This document shows positions 44,426 to 55,329 of a stretch of 64,000 nt of DNA, piece by piece. The notes under the pieces were generated by a model, which was given only the letters and a program-made list of their open reading frames with translations, was not told where the DNA came from and ran no database searches. This DNA is from Heterohyrax brucei (taxonomy: Eukaryota; Chordata; Mammalia; Hyracoidea; Procaviidae). Numbering within the stretch: the stretch's first letter is position 1; each line of letters starts with the position of its first letter. The stretch spans positions 194,501,829-194,565,828 of the forward strand of contig CM053143.1 of NCBI GenBank assembly GCA_028571685.1. Reading direction: 5' to 3'. The position numbers and the translations under genes were made by a program.

Positions 44426-44715
44426 GTGGGGACAGTGAAGGAGGAAGAGATCCAGAAGAAGAGTCAGAGACTTCCATGGGGACGGAGACAAAGACCCATG
44501 TGGAGAGACAGTGCCACACAGAAAGAGACATACAGATGAGACAGACAGAGACTCACAGAAAGCCATATGAAGAGAGACAGGCCAAAAGGGGCAAGGGCGA
44601 AGGCAGAGACATACACAGAAATGGCACAGAGAGTCAGAGGGACAGAAGGGGCCACAGACAGAGCGGCCACAGAGGCAGACACACGAGAGACAGCAAGAGG
44701 GAGCTGGACAGGCCA
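44426..44715. repeat. GACAGAGA-rich low-complexity tract
   Basis: About 290 bp dominated by gagaca, agacag and gaaaga units. It gives rise to the arginine/glutamate-rich frame starting at 44476, which I regard as an artefact. Confidence 0.8.
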
Positions 44716-47170
44716 GGCCTGGTCTCAGAGAGCAGGCAGAGGAGCACTAGGTCCCCTCCTCCATTTCATCTGCCACCCCAGAGAGACAGTGAGGCTAGTG
44801 GCCACACTCCTGGTGCACCTGGGAGGCGGTCTCGGACAGAAGTCACTGACCACAACCCAGGGAGATGCAGCTGTGTGCAGGCGGGACAGGGGAGGGCTCC
44901 GCGCACTGTGGGAGGGACAGGATCTGTGACCCAGAGGCGCCCACCCACCTCTGCCACCGCCCCCGCTGCCCTCGGTGGCGGCTGTGTGTGGCTCCCTGTG
45001 GAAGCCACCAGCAGGCTTAGTCAGGGTCTGGGTCCAGGCCTGGTTTGGGTGGGCCTCGCCCGCTCCACCTGCCCTCACCCTCTGCAGTGAGCCTCACGCA
45101 GAAGGCCCCAGCACCGCAGGGGTGGAGGTAGAGAGCGCATCCCTAGCTCCCGCCCTCCCGCGTCCCCTGGTAGCACCGCCTGCCAGTGGGCTGTGGGCGG
45201 GGGCCCGGGTTGCCATGGAGACCAAGTCTGTCAAGCCACAGGTGCGCACCCTACCAGGCCGCTGAAGGTTGTGCGCAGGAGACCGGTTTGCGCCTGGACA
45301 GATTCGCCAGGGTGCAACAGCCCAGCAGTGGGCGGGCAGAGTGCTGGGCGGGGCCAGGGCCGAGGGCCAGGGGCCCAGCCCACGCCTGTCGCTGTCAGCC
45401 ACACAGTCACACCCACAACACACACATGTGTCCAGGCAGTGCCTACTGTGAACAGGGAGACACAGGGGACCACCTACCCCTGCCCTGGGGGCTCTCAGTC
45501 CAGGCCAGGAGGAGCAGGATGAGGGCCCTCCCCTCACGGAGAAGCAGAGGACCCAAGTTGGGTGGCATGCCCGTGAGCTCATCAGCTGTCTCTGCCCTTG
45601 TGTCCCCCTCAGGAGAGCATGGGGAGAAAAGACAGCTCTTTGGGGCTGCGGGTGCTGAGGAAGGGTTGGACAAGCCCGTCTGCGCTGGACTCTAACCTGC
45701 TTCCTCATGGCCGTGGGGGAACCAGGTTCAGCCCTCAGGGTGGGTGCTGGGCGTGGGCACCGGGGGGGCTACACACCTATAGCCCAGTGCCCAGCAGAGG
45801 GCACACTGCTTCTTCGAGACTCTGCCCCAGCACACCTGCCTGTCACCCCTGGGGGGGGCAGATCAGGGAGTCCCCTAACCCCCAGGGCTCTCCAGGACTA
45901 AGCTCTGCCCAACCCAGCTTCCTCCACTTTGGCTTTGCAGAGGGTCTCCAGGTCCTGCACCCCCACCACCTGCTGCACGGCAGGCTGTGTCGCTGTGGTC
46001 TTCAAGGCATTCAGCCAGCACCCCACCAGCGCCTACTGCATGCCAAGCCCTGTGCAAGGGTGCAGAGAAGGGCCAGACGCAGCCTGACGCCTCGGTAACT
46101 CAAGCTCAAGTAGGGGTGATGGACAGACGCAGGGGTGCGGCCAGTAGTACAGGGGCGGCGGGAGCTGAGGAGCAGGGCCACGGCATGGAGTCCTGTGGGT
46201 CATCTGTGTCGACCTCGGGCAGTGGACAGGGCCACACGGAGGGGGGAGCAGAATCCAAGAGTCACCCCAAGAAGGAAGGTCACTGTGAATGGGCAGGGCA
46301 CCCCCACTCCTGCTCACAATCGCCTGCCCATCCGCTCTCATGCAGCGGGTGGAAACCAGTGTCCTAGCATAACCGGGTGGGCATCCCTGACCCTCCCACC
46401 CGTGCTGCGCTCCCCCCACCCCAGGCTCCTTGCACCCGGCACCAGGCCAGGCAGGCGCCCCACTTACTGCCCTCTGCCGAACACGGCGATGCGTGCACCT
46501 GATCACGCGTTTCCGTGGGGCCGGGTCAGCGCTACGCATCAGCATGTGTGCCAGAGAAGAGGGCCTCCCCCGTGTTAGGTCTGAATAGGTCATTGTGGTT
46601 CTGATGGTCCCCGTGGGGGCACCTAGGACATTGGCCAGGGCAGGAACCTCCTCTGGGAGGGGGCAGGGCAGAGAGGAGGGGCTGAGTGGGGACAGGACAC
46701 TGGAAGAGAGAGAGAGGAATGCAGCAGGAGAGAGGCTGGAGGAGGGAGATGAAGACCCAGCTGGGGAAGCACAGAAACAGATAAATCAAAGGCAGAAGGG
46801 GGATTGGGGGGCACAGAGACAAGAGGGGTTCAGAGGGGCACAAACTCTCCGCGCGTCGTCAGGGCTGGTAACTCTGGGGGCCACTTCTCCCCTGCAGGGA
46901 GCCACAAGAACACAGGTCTCCGAGTGAGGCCAGCTGTGGGGACCCACACCATCCGGGCACTTAGCAGCCCTGTCACTAGAGCAAACGGTTCCTGTCTGGG
47001 ACTCTGTTTCTTCACCTGTGGAATGGGGCACCTACAGCCGTGAGGACTGTCAGGAGGACGTCCTTATAACAGGCCTCCCTTTTTAGAGCCATTTCAGACT
47101 CGTGGGAAACCCGAGCCAACGGTGCAGAGGGTTCCCGCACTCTCCCCGCGAGGTTCTGTTACCAACACCT
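44716..47170. other. Single-copy GC-rich interval with CpG-enriched patch
   Basis: 45090-45400 has more CpG than its surroundings and holds the X-box-like palindrome at 45209-45224. Frames near 200 residues occur on both strands (44476-45090, 45094-45708) but overlap each other and have no domain. An MIR-like core lies near 46985-47030. Confidence 0.5.
45209..45224. promoter_or_regulatory. RFX X-box-like palindrome
   Basis: ggttgccatggagacc is an imperfect inverted repeat that fits the RFX X-box pattern (GTNRCC, short spacer, RGYNAC) with one weak position. It lies in a CpG-enriched patch. Whether any promoter is here is inference. Confidence 0.5.
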
Positions 47171-47174
47171 GACA

Positions 47175-47376
47175 CTGCTGTTGTTAGGGACCACTGAGCT
47201 GATTTCAGCTCCTGGCGACCCTGTGTGACAGTGGAAGACTGTCCCAGAGGGTCTGCCTGGTTCTGGTCTCACACGGATCACCGGTCTTTCTCCCGCGGAG
47301 CTGTCAGGTGAGTCAGAACTGCTGACGTTTCCGTTGCTGGCTGAGCTCTTAACCACCGTGCCACCAGGGCTCCGGG
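47175..47376 (-). mobile_element. AfroSINE, antisense
   Basis: 'gagctgatttcagctcctg', 'ccgttgctggctgagctct' and 'taaccaccgtgccaccagg' are the reversed tail, core and head. Confidence 0.9.
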
Positions 47377-47546
47377 CCTCAGTGTGGGCTGCCAGTCACA
47401 AGCAGTAAACCGACACAGACACATTACCGACAAAGTCCATACTCTATCCAGATTGCCTGTGTTTTTCCTTCGTGTCATTTTTTCTGTCCCAGAACCCCAT
47501 GTCATGTTTAGGGCATGTCTTCTTAGGACCGTCTGAGCTGGGGTGC

Positions 47547-48377
47547 TGTCTCGGTCACCGAGTACTGCTGTTGCAGAAATACCACCAGCGGATGACTTCA
47601 GTGAAGAGAAATTTATTCTCTCACAGTATGTTTTTTTGTTGTTAGGTCCTGTTTTTTGCTATTGGGTCAGTTCTGACTCACAGTAGCCTGACGTACAATA
47701 GAACGAAACACGGCCCTCTCAGTTGTTGTCATGCTTCAGTCCAGTGCTGCAGCCCCTGTGTCAGTCCATCTCGTCGAGGGTCTTCCCCTTTTTCACAGAC
47801 CCTCTGCTTTACCAAGCACGATGTCCTTCTCCAGGTCTCTTCCTCAGATGACATGTCCAGAGTACGTGAGACCAAGTCTTGACATCCTCGTGTCTAAAGA
47901 ACAGCCTGGCTGTGCTTCTGCCAAGACAGATTTGTTCAGTGTGTCTGTCTCGGAGGCTAGCCCGACGTCAGGGAGCCAGCTCCAGGGAAAGGCTTTCTGT
48001 CTCTGTCGGCCCTGGGGGAAAGGCCCTGTCCTCAGTCTTCCCCTGGTCCAGGGGCTTCTCAGCACAGGGACCCTGAAGCCAAAGGACACGTGCTCCTGGC
48101 TCTTCCTGAGTGGTGGAGATGATACGCCTCGTCTCTCTGTTCACATCTCTTTTATCTTCGGGAAGAGGTTGACTGAAACATGACCTCATCGTGTAGATGG
48201 GGCCCCGCCTCCGTAATGTAACTGCCCCCAATCCAGGTCATTAACCTCACAGACGGAGGGTTAACAGCACAGGAAAATCACATCAGATGGCAGAACGGTG
48301 GGCCACCACACAGCCCTGGGAATTGCGGCCTGGCCAAGTTACACACACTGCGGAGGGACACGGCGCAACCTGTGACA
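47547..48377 (-). mobile_element. MaLR-like LTR, antisense, split by RTE piece
   Basis: Begins 'tgtctcggtcaccgagtac' and ends 'ggcgcaacctgtgaca'. Flanks ggtgc (47542-47546) and ggtgg (48378-48382) differ at one position, supporting the boundaries. RTE-derived DNA occupies about 47629-47950. Confidence 0.88.
47629..47950 (-). mobile_element. RTE 3' tail inserted in LTR, antisense
   Basis: 'gtcagttctgactcacagt', 'ctttaccaagcacgatgtc' and 'gtgcttctgccaagacaga' are the reversed RTE tail. It interrupts the LTR after 'attctctcacag', so this RTE insertion is younger than the LTR. Confidence 0.85.
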
Positions 48378-48382
48378 GGTGG

Positions 48383-48852
48383 TTCCTTGGACTTTCCTTG
48401 TTTGTCATGACCTTGACCGAAGGAACGCTGCTCAGTTATTTGTAGACTGTCTGTCCCTTGGGACGGAGCTGATGGCTGTCTCACCATTAGGCTGGGTGAC
48501 ACACTCCAGAGAGGAAGGTGGCAGTGAAGGACCACTGTCATTCCATCCTAGCAAGGACACATGCTACCAACAGGATGTGTCACTGTGGGTGTGACCTCCA
48601 TCACCTGGCAGTGTTTGCCAGGACTCAGCAAGGGGCAGGAGGGAAATGGACTCAAAACTGACTTGGGCCAAATGCCACCAGAATTCACAGATGTGGAAAA
48701 TGCTGTCGTAAGAACTGAGGACGCCTGCCCTAACACTCGCCAGGGATCTAGCAACCCAATATTTTGTTAAAAAAAGGAATAAAATCTGTGACTGAAGGAG
48801 CCACTCAAACACCAAAGCCAAAATCCCATGAGTTTAGACTTCAAGGGATCAA
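48383..48852. other. Interval with possible old repeat, no gene
   Basis: 48490-48620 ('gacacatgctaccaacagg') resembles an old mammalian interspersed repeat that I cannot name with confidence. No coding signature. Confidence 0.3.
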
Positions 48853-48992
48853 AACTAACCCATTCCTGACAAGTTGACTGGGACTCCCAGTGACCCCACA
48901 GGGCAGAGTGGCACTACCCCTGCAGTTTCCAAGGAGCATCTGATGGATTTGCACTGCTGAGCTCTTAACCACTGCGCCACTGAGGCCTCCAA
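48853..48992 (-). mobile_element. AfroSINE, antisense
   Basis: 'acaagttgactgggactcc', 'gtttccaaggagcatctga' and 'taaccactgcgccactgag' in reversed order. Confidence 0.85.
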
Positions 48993-49489
48993 AGACGGGC
49001 AAGAGGAAATCCAGCTGAGCAAAGTTACTAGCTCTTGGAGCTGGAAAATTATCCTCTGTTCCCTGAGACTGTCTGGGAAACGGCCCTGCCCTCCGGATTC
49101 GGGGTAGCCACTCCTGGTATACTCAGAGAGCTCGGACAGGGGAGGGAGTGTCGGCTCTCAGATGCCGAATTCCACAGACAGAGATGGGCCACTGGAGCCA
49201 TCTGGTTGCGGGCACCTGTTGTCCTGCGAAAACAAGGAGACACCACCCTGGGAGCAATTTCTAGATTGGCACAAGCAGCAGGAGAACTATGGAGGACAAG
49301 GGTGAGTGGCCACCGTTGTTTCACAAGGCGGACAACCCACCTCCCAGGTTCCAGAGTCAGACCCACATCACCTCACTTCCTGAGTGCGGACTGCTGTTCA
49401 GGAAAGCCAAGAGCACAGGACCCCTCCCAAATCCGACTGGGTGGGGTGGCCATGCCCCAGGCCCAGGGCACAAAGCCACCATGGGGCAA

Positions 49490-50058
49490 TGGAGGTGGGG
49501 TCACCACTCAGATGGACTAGCAGAATGGGCTGTCCAAAGCTGAGGGAGCCAAGTTCCTGTCCCAGTGGGCCTGGAAGGCAGCACTGACACTCAGGGCCAA
49601 AGAGCCTCCACCCAGAATCCAGAAAGGTTGGCCAACACCCAGGATCTGGAGGGCAGGGCCGTTTCCCTGATGGTCTCAAAGAACAGAGGATTATTTTCCA
49701 GCTTTAAGAGCTCATGACTTCACTGGATTTCAGACTTGTTTGGTTCCCATAACGTTCTTCTTTCCCTCCCTTTCCCTCCATTTGTAATTTTCTTTTGCAC
49801 TGTGTATAGTCCATCACTGTCCTGGGAAGCAGGTCACCTGTGATCTGGGTTTCACAAATTCACAGGTGAAAAACAGTTGTTGCATCAAGACACAGTACAT
49901 CCAAAGTCTCACCCATAGTTGATCTTGACAACTCAGAAGATGAGATTTGGGGCTTGGAATTAATTTAAGCCTTCTGAAAATTGTTTGTGGGAAGACCATG
50001 AATTTGGGGGAGTCAAAGCTTGGAACATTATGGATTGAATTGTGTCCCCTAAAAGTAA
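49490..50058 (+). mobile_element. MaLR-like interior with start of 3' LTR
   Basis: 'ggggtcaccactcagatgg', 'ccagtgggcctggaaggca' and 'tttgggggagtcaaagctt' match the provirus interior; 'ttatggattgaattgtgtc' at 50028 is the beginning of a 3' LTR that breaks off after about 30 bp. Confidence 0.75.
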
Positions 50059-50214
50059 GTGTTGTGCATCTTCGCCCCTGTCTGGTGGTCCTTTTGCCAC
50101 AGCAGCACTCAGAACCTAAGGCACATGGAGCAGAGACAACCACAAAACCAGAGGCTGTGAGAAACGGATCCTGGAGCACCCGCCGTGGCCTTGAGCTCTA
50201 CCCTCTACGCGTGG

Positions 50215-50860
50215 GTCTTACCCTGGGTTCTCCAGAGAAGTAAAATCAGGAAAGCATATAAATATCTAAAGGGAGAGACGTGTATCAAGGAAACAGCCCA
50301 CAGCTGCAGACGCTGAAAGGTCCCAAGTCCTGGTCACAGTATAAGCCTGGTGAGACCACTGAAGCTGGAGAGCCAAAGGTCGGCAGGTCAGAGTTCAGAG
50401 TTCCCGCTCACAGACCGTGAAGGTCAGAGAATCCCAAGATGGCCTGTGAGATTGCGAGGTTTCTGCTGATTGACGTATCTGCAGGGGCTGGTGACCTCAG
50501 CATCTGCAGGTTGGGGAGCAGACCTCCTACCCACAAGCTGCGGAGGCCAACAGGTGAGCTGCCAGCTCAAGTTCCGAGAACCAGGAGCCAGAAGACAAGA
50601 CAGGCAGCTGCTGGGTCCACAACAAGCTAGAGACCTTGGCGAGGTGCGCAGGAAGGAGGCAGGCAGCGGACGGTGGAAGACGAAGGCTGAGGGGGCCCTG
50701 ACCCACCATAGGCCCTGCCCCCATCTGTACCACTTAGCAGATTCCATCACGAGGCTGACCACAGCCTTATACGACTGCCCAAACCCTGAGAATCACGGCC
50801 CGGCCAAGGCGACCCACAGTCAGACCCGTCACAACGTGGGTCCTGCCTGGCTGTTGGCAT
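50215..50860. repeat. Probable old interspersed repeat, unclassified
   Basis: 'tgggttctccagagaagta' at the left and 'tcacggcccggccaaggcg' near the right have the look of a widespread mammalian LTR-like repeat in which 'ggttctccagagaaacag' starts the unit. Family not assignable by eye. Confidence 0.4.
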
Positions 50861-50924
50861 GCCTCTTACCGAGGAGCAAAGGTCACTTTGATGACTCAGG
50901 GGCACATGAGCCAAGCCACGGTCT

Positions 50925-51340
50925 GTGCAGCTGCCTCACCCACATGCAACAGCTGGACAGTGAAAAAGGAAGACAGAAGGAGTAGTGACGCATCTGAATT
51001 CTGATGTGAGCAAAGAATCTTGAGTATTCCACAAGCTGCCAGAAGGGTCTGATCTACCTTGGAAGAAGTGCAGCCAGAGTGCTTCTCAGAAGCAAGGACA
51101 GTGAGACTGTGTCTCTCTCACTTGAGACGCGTTAACAGGAGGAACCTGTCCCTGGAGAAGGACATCATCCTCGGTAATTTAGAGCATCAGCGAAAAGCAA
51201 GCTCCTCCACTTGACGGAGTGACTCAGTGGCTGCAACAATAGGCTCAGGCTCAGTGACTCCGAGGACAGCGCAGGACCAGACAGGGCTTCGTTCTGCTGC
51301 GCTCAAGGTCGCCGTGAGTCAGAGCCGGCTCGACAGGACC
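50925..51340 (+). mobile_element. RTE 3' tail, sense
   Basis: 'agctggacagtgaaaaagg', 'cttggaagaagtgcagcca', 'ggagaaggacatcatcctc' and 'gtgagtcagagccggctcg' follow the RTE C-terminal order. Confidence 0.88.
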
Positions 51341-51984
51341 ACCCGCCACCACCCGAAGTCCAGGCGAGCGCGCCGGCAGGCCTCTGCAGGCACCTAGGTC
51401 CCCAGACAAGCCCAGGAGCAACTCTACCGCCAGGACCAACCAGTCCCCTGAGCAAGCCTGAGGCAGGGAAGGAAAGCCGCTTCCCGCGGGGACCAGCTCC
51501 CTCCGTCTCCCATGGACCCTGGGGAAGGGAGGCTGTATTCCTGAGAGCTGACCCCGACCCCCGCCGCCACCGCTGCCCGAGCTCTCTGGGACCCTGCAGG
51601 GTGACCACAGGTATGTGAATACGCAGGACCCTGCTGCTGGACAAGGACACGGGGAGGTGGCACTGGGAAGCCAGGGCTCGGATGCTGGTGAAGAGGATCA
51701 GCTCCACGCGTCACCAGCCAAGTGACCGTGGGCGTGTCACACCTTGGTTGGGCCTTGGTTTCCCCATCTGTAGAAGAGGCCAAAGGAGTGCCTGTCACAT
51801 GGGTGAAAAAAAGCAAAGCGGCCAGCCGCGGTGGCGCCCACTCCAGCTTGGGGTGACCCTGACTGTGCAGGGTAGGAGTGTGCTCCATGAGGTTTGGGTG
51901 GCTTTTTCAGAAGTAGGCCCTGTGAGATAGGGCAGAGTTGCCCCCTAAAGTCTCCCAGGCTGTGACACTTATAGCAGCAGATGG
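51341..51984. other. Single-copy interval with MIR-like core
   Basis: A sense MIR core ('gaccgtgggcgtgtcacac', 'ggtttccccatctgtagaa') lies at about 51705-51780. Otherwise unremarkable. Confidence 0.5.
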
Positions 51985-52082
51985 CCAGGCCTTTCTTGCT
52001 CAGAGCCACTGGACGGCTTTCAACCAAAAGCCTTGCGGTCAGCAGCTGAGCACTTAACTGTTACACCACCAGGACTCCTTAC
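51985..52082 (-). mobile_element. AfroSINE head fragment, antisense
   Basis: 'caaccaaaagccttgcggt' and 'acaccaccaggactcctta' are the reversed core and head. The tail side has been lost. Confidence 0.75.
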
Positions 52083-52089
52083 CTTTAGA

Positions 52090-52950
52090 GGGATGCTGTT
52101 AGGGACTGTGGGGTTGATTCTGACTCACAGTGACCCTGTGCCCAGCGAAAGGACACGCTACCCGGTCCTCTGCTATGCCCTCAGTTGTTACGTCTGCGCC
52201 CATTGTGATCACCACTGGGTCAGCCCTTCTCTTTGAGGGGTACCATGGACTGCACTGTGTCCCCCCAAAGATGTCTGCAGTGGCTTAGTTGGGCCACGAT
52301 TCCCAGCATTGTCTGATTATCTGCCGTTTCGTCATTTGATGGGATTGTCCTGTGAGTTGTAAATTCTGTCGCTGTGATTTAATAAGATGGATTATTGGCA
52401 TTGACATTGATGAGATAGACAGACTGGATATCGTCTTAAGCCAGTCTCTTTGAGATATAAAGGAGAGCAGAGAGCAGAGACACGGAGACCTCATACCACC
52501 GAGAAAGCAGTGCCAGGAGCAGAGCGTGTCCTTGGACCTGAGGTTCCTGCGCTGAGCTGCCCCCACACCAAGGAAGACTGGCACACCATCACAAGGACTT
52601 TTCTGCAGAGCCAACAGAGAGAGGAAGCCTTCCTCTGGAGCTGGCCAACTGGGACCTGGCTCCTTCTAGACGGAGATAGACTAAATTTCTCCATGTCGAA
52701 AGCCGTCCACTTGTGGCATGTCTGTTACGGCAGCGCAAGAGGACGAAGACAAGCAGCTTCCTCTTCTTGCTGACCCTGTCCTTTGCCAAGCATGACGTCC
52801 TTCTCCAGGGACCAATCCCTCCTGACAACATGTGCAGAGTATGTCAGCTGTAGACTCCCCGTCCCTGCTTCTAAGGAGCTCTCTGCTTGTACTTCTTCCG
52901 AGACAGGTTTGTTCATTAGTCAGCTCTTTAGTCACTAAGGTCACAAAGGC
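52090..52950 (-). mobile_element. RTE 3' tail, antisense, split by LTR
   Basis: Left part 52090-52240 ('gattctgactcacagtgac') and right part 52752-52950 ('tgccaagcatgacgtcctt', 'gggaccaatccctcctgac') are the two halves of one antisense RTE tail. On the minus strand the right part still encodes LTYSAHVVRRDWSLEKDV. Confidence 0.82.
52241..52751 (+). mobile_element. MaLR-like solo LTR, sense, inside RTE tail
   Basis: Begins 'taccatggactgcactgtg' (decayed TGTCATGGATTG) and ends 'gcgcaagaggacgaagaca'. 'taccaccgagaaagcagtg' is the shared LTR body motif. Flanks agggg and agcag agree at only three positions. Confidence 0.85.
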
Positions 52951-53644
52951 CCCTCACTCTGAAGAGGCAGCTCTTCCACAGTCTTGTTCCAAGGACCTTC
53001 CAGACTCGGAGGCTCTTCTGCCCAGAGTGTCCTGCCGCTCTCCATTAGGTCTTCACTGGGTGACTCGTTTAAGCAGACTTCCTGGTCTGTCTTAGTCTGG
53101 AAGCTCGGCTGAAATGTGTCCCCCATGAGTAACCCTGCTAGTGTCTGACACCAGGGGCATAGCTTCTAGTGTCACAGCAACACAGAAGCCCCCAGAGTGT
53201 GACAAACTGACAGACAAGTGGGGGTGGGCGTCAGGGTTAACAAACAGCCACTCTTCTGGTGTATTCCCTAAAGCTGTCCCTTCTATTTTTTGCTGAAGGA
53301 GAGAATTCCAAGAACAAACCCTATGTGCTTTATATTTTTGCACCTGGATGACTTTTGACAGTTTGCTGTCACCCAACGGACTGGTGACAGGGAGCGCTGG
53401 CCAGTGAGAAGCCAATGAGAGAGGCCTTCAGGAGGAGACTGCTGGGGCGGGGGGCTCGGGGCGGGGGTGGGCACTGATAACGGGCCCTGAGAGGTGACTT
53501 ACAGGGCCGCTGATGCTTCCGGGGGTAGAAGGGCAGTGATCGGAGCAGTGTCTGCAAACCAGGAAGGACAGTGTTCACCCCAGGCTCTCAGCTCAGGGAT
53601 GCTTGCGCAGCGATCACACCTCTGTCACAGAACCCAGATCCCGG
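52951..53644. other. Single-copy interval with G-rich run
   Basis: No gene. 53442-53470 (ggggcggggggctcggggcg then ggggtggg) satisfies a G-quadruplex pattern of four or more G-runs. Confidence 0.45.
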
Positions 53645-53815
53645 AACCGCAAGACCAGGCTGGTCAGCAGAAGGCAGGTGGTTCAAGTCCTCTCAGAGGC
53701 ACCTCAGAAGAAAGACCTGGTGATCTGCTGCCAAAAGGTCACAGCCCTGAAACCCCAACTCATGGGGTCACCATGAGGCCAGATCAATGGGACAGCTGCA
53801 GTTAAGCAGTGAATT
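53645..53815 (+). mobile_element. AfroSINE, diverged
   Basis: 'agcagaaggcaggtggttc', 'cacctcagaagaaagacct' and 'gatctgctgccaaaaggtc' follow the order in sense; the tail is weak. Confidence 0.65.
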
Positions 53816-54034
53816 AACAAAGAATGGCCTGCACTTGGGGACACTGAGTGAGGCAGGTGGCTTGTATACTTTATGGTTTAATACATACATGAGGCTGTCC
53901 TGCGGGTTTCTTTCTAGAGGGGACAGGAGAGGGCAGAGGGAGCAGACAGGTGTCAGCTGAGTGGACACTGGAAGTAAGAAGGGGAGCGGAAGGGGTGTGG
54001 CCCAGGGTGAGGAGGGAGACAGGGCTGCCGAGAG

Positions 54035-54118
54035 GCGGTGCTCAGGGCTCTATAGGAAAAACTGACTTAGACTGTAAACTTTCACTTAATCACAATTAAA
54101 AAGCAAAAAGAAGTGAAT
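54035..54118 (+). mobile_element. L1 3'-terminal fragment, sense
   Basis: 'gactgtaaactttcactta' followed by 'atcacaattaaaaagcaa' is the sense form of the L1 3' terminus seen reversed at 59500 and 15235. Confidence 0.65.
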
Positions 54119-54244
54119 TAACTTCCAGTCTTCTGGAAAAATTTTATTCTTTATAAAACTACATTTGCCCTTGTGTACAAAATAACATCATTATATGTGT
54201 TTATATTAGCACATTGTAGATCAGCTTTTCTTTCACCAAAATGT

Positions 54245-54706
54245 AACACCAGGAAAATCTGTTTCCTTCAAAAACAAAAGGTGTCACACAAACAGACACA
54301 CGTACACGAATGTTTGTTGCAGCGCAGTCCACAATAGCAAAAAGTTGGACTCAACCCCGATGTCCATCAACAGACGAATGGATGAGCAAACTGTGGTGCA
54401 GATACTCAATGGAACACTACGCTGGGATCAAAAAGGACAGTTTCAGGAAGCGTCTCATCACATGGTCTCATCTGGACAAGATCATGCTGAGTGAAATCAG
54501 CCAGTGTCAAAAGGACAAATTGTGTAGGGGACCCCTGTTAAAAAGACTTAACAAGAGAGTTATCCACAGAAGGAAATGACTGTGTTGGCTACATGAGTGG
54601 GTGGGCGCTGAGGGTTTATTATAGATGAGATAATTGATAGATGTTAGAAATTTTATTCTTTTACTGTAATTAATAAAAAATAAGTAAAAATTAAAAAAAA
54701 AAAAGA
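54245..54706 (+). mobile_element. L1 3' end with poly-A tail, sense
   Basis: 5'-truncated L1: the ORF2 C-terminus, a short 3' UTR, then A-rich DNA at 54670-54706. It ends in a run of 12 A at about 54693-54704. Confidence 0.85.
54310..54579 (+). pseudogene. L1 ORF2 C-terminal remnant
   Basis: An 89-residue frame begins MFVAAQSTIAKSWTQPRCP, then STDEWMSKLWCRYSMEHYA, a conserved L1 ORF2 C-terminal order (M-F-x-A-A, then P-S-T-D-E-W). Only the final part is present, so it is a retrotransposition fossil. Confidence 0.85.
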
Positions 54707-54999
54707 GGTAGACCACCGCCTCGGACACCCCGGGAGCCCCTCCGGCCTATGTGCAACCTGACCGTGACCTCCAGTGGCCCACGTTCACGTGGCCTGCTCG
54801 TGCCCTTGTCTTACACACAATCAGGTCTCAAGTGTTTTGTTCAAAACACTAAATAATGTTACGTCAACAAAAAAGTGCTAGTATTTCATGGTTTAAACAT
54901 GTCCCCAGATGCAGGAATGCAGAAAACCCTTATTACAATCAGAAATAAATCCACAGGGTGAGGAAAGAAAACTACCAGGTAACCCTGACGTCCAGAGAA
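54707..54999. other. Interval without recognised content
   Basis: Left 100 bp is GC-rich; the rest is AT-rich ('tgttacgtcaacaaaaaag'). No repeat recognised. Confidence 0.35.
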
Positions 55000-55126
55000 A
55001 GAACTAGTGCCGTCGAGCCAATTCCGACTCATCGCGACCCCACAGGACCGGGCAGAACTGCCCCACAGAGCCTCCAAGGAGCACCACCTCGGTGAGCACT
55101 GCACCACCGCTCCACCGGGGTTTCCG
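55000..55126 (-). mobile_element. AfroSINE, antisense (inverted pair, left)
   Basis: 'agtgccgtcgagccaattc', 'agcctccaaggagcaccac' and 'ctgcaccaccgctccaccg' are the reversed tail, middle and head. Confidence 0.88.
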
Positions 55127-55164
55127 AAGTCCAGGAGAAGATCCGATTCGTGTGAGAACACAGG

Positions 55165-55315
55165 GCCCGGGTGGGGAAGCGGTGAAGAGCGGAGATTACC
55201 AACAGAAACTCAGCGGCCGGAATCCACCACGGGCTCCTCGGAAACTCAGCGGGGCGGTTCTGCTCTGTCCTGTGGGGTCCCGGGGAGTCTGAACCGACCA
55301 CAGGGGGCAAGGATA
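55165..55315 (+). mobile_element. AfroSINE, sense (inverted pair, right)
   Basis: 'gcccgggtggggaagcggt', 'ggaatccaccacgggctcc' and 'gggagtctgaaccgaccac'. With the copy at 55000-55126 it forms an inverted pair separated by about 38 bp, just upstream of the CpG island. Confidence 0.85.
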
Positions 55316-55329
55316 CACGAAGACACTCA

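Noticed and set aside
44476..45090. 204-residue frame on plus, arginine/glutamate-rich
   Set aside because: Its first half translates the GACAGAGA-rich tract; overlapping frames of similar length exist on both strands, as expected in GC-rich non-coding DNA.
45094..45708. 204-residue frame on minus
   Set aside because: Cysteine/proline-rich without domain pattern, opposite a 169-residue plus frame; best explained by GC content.
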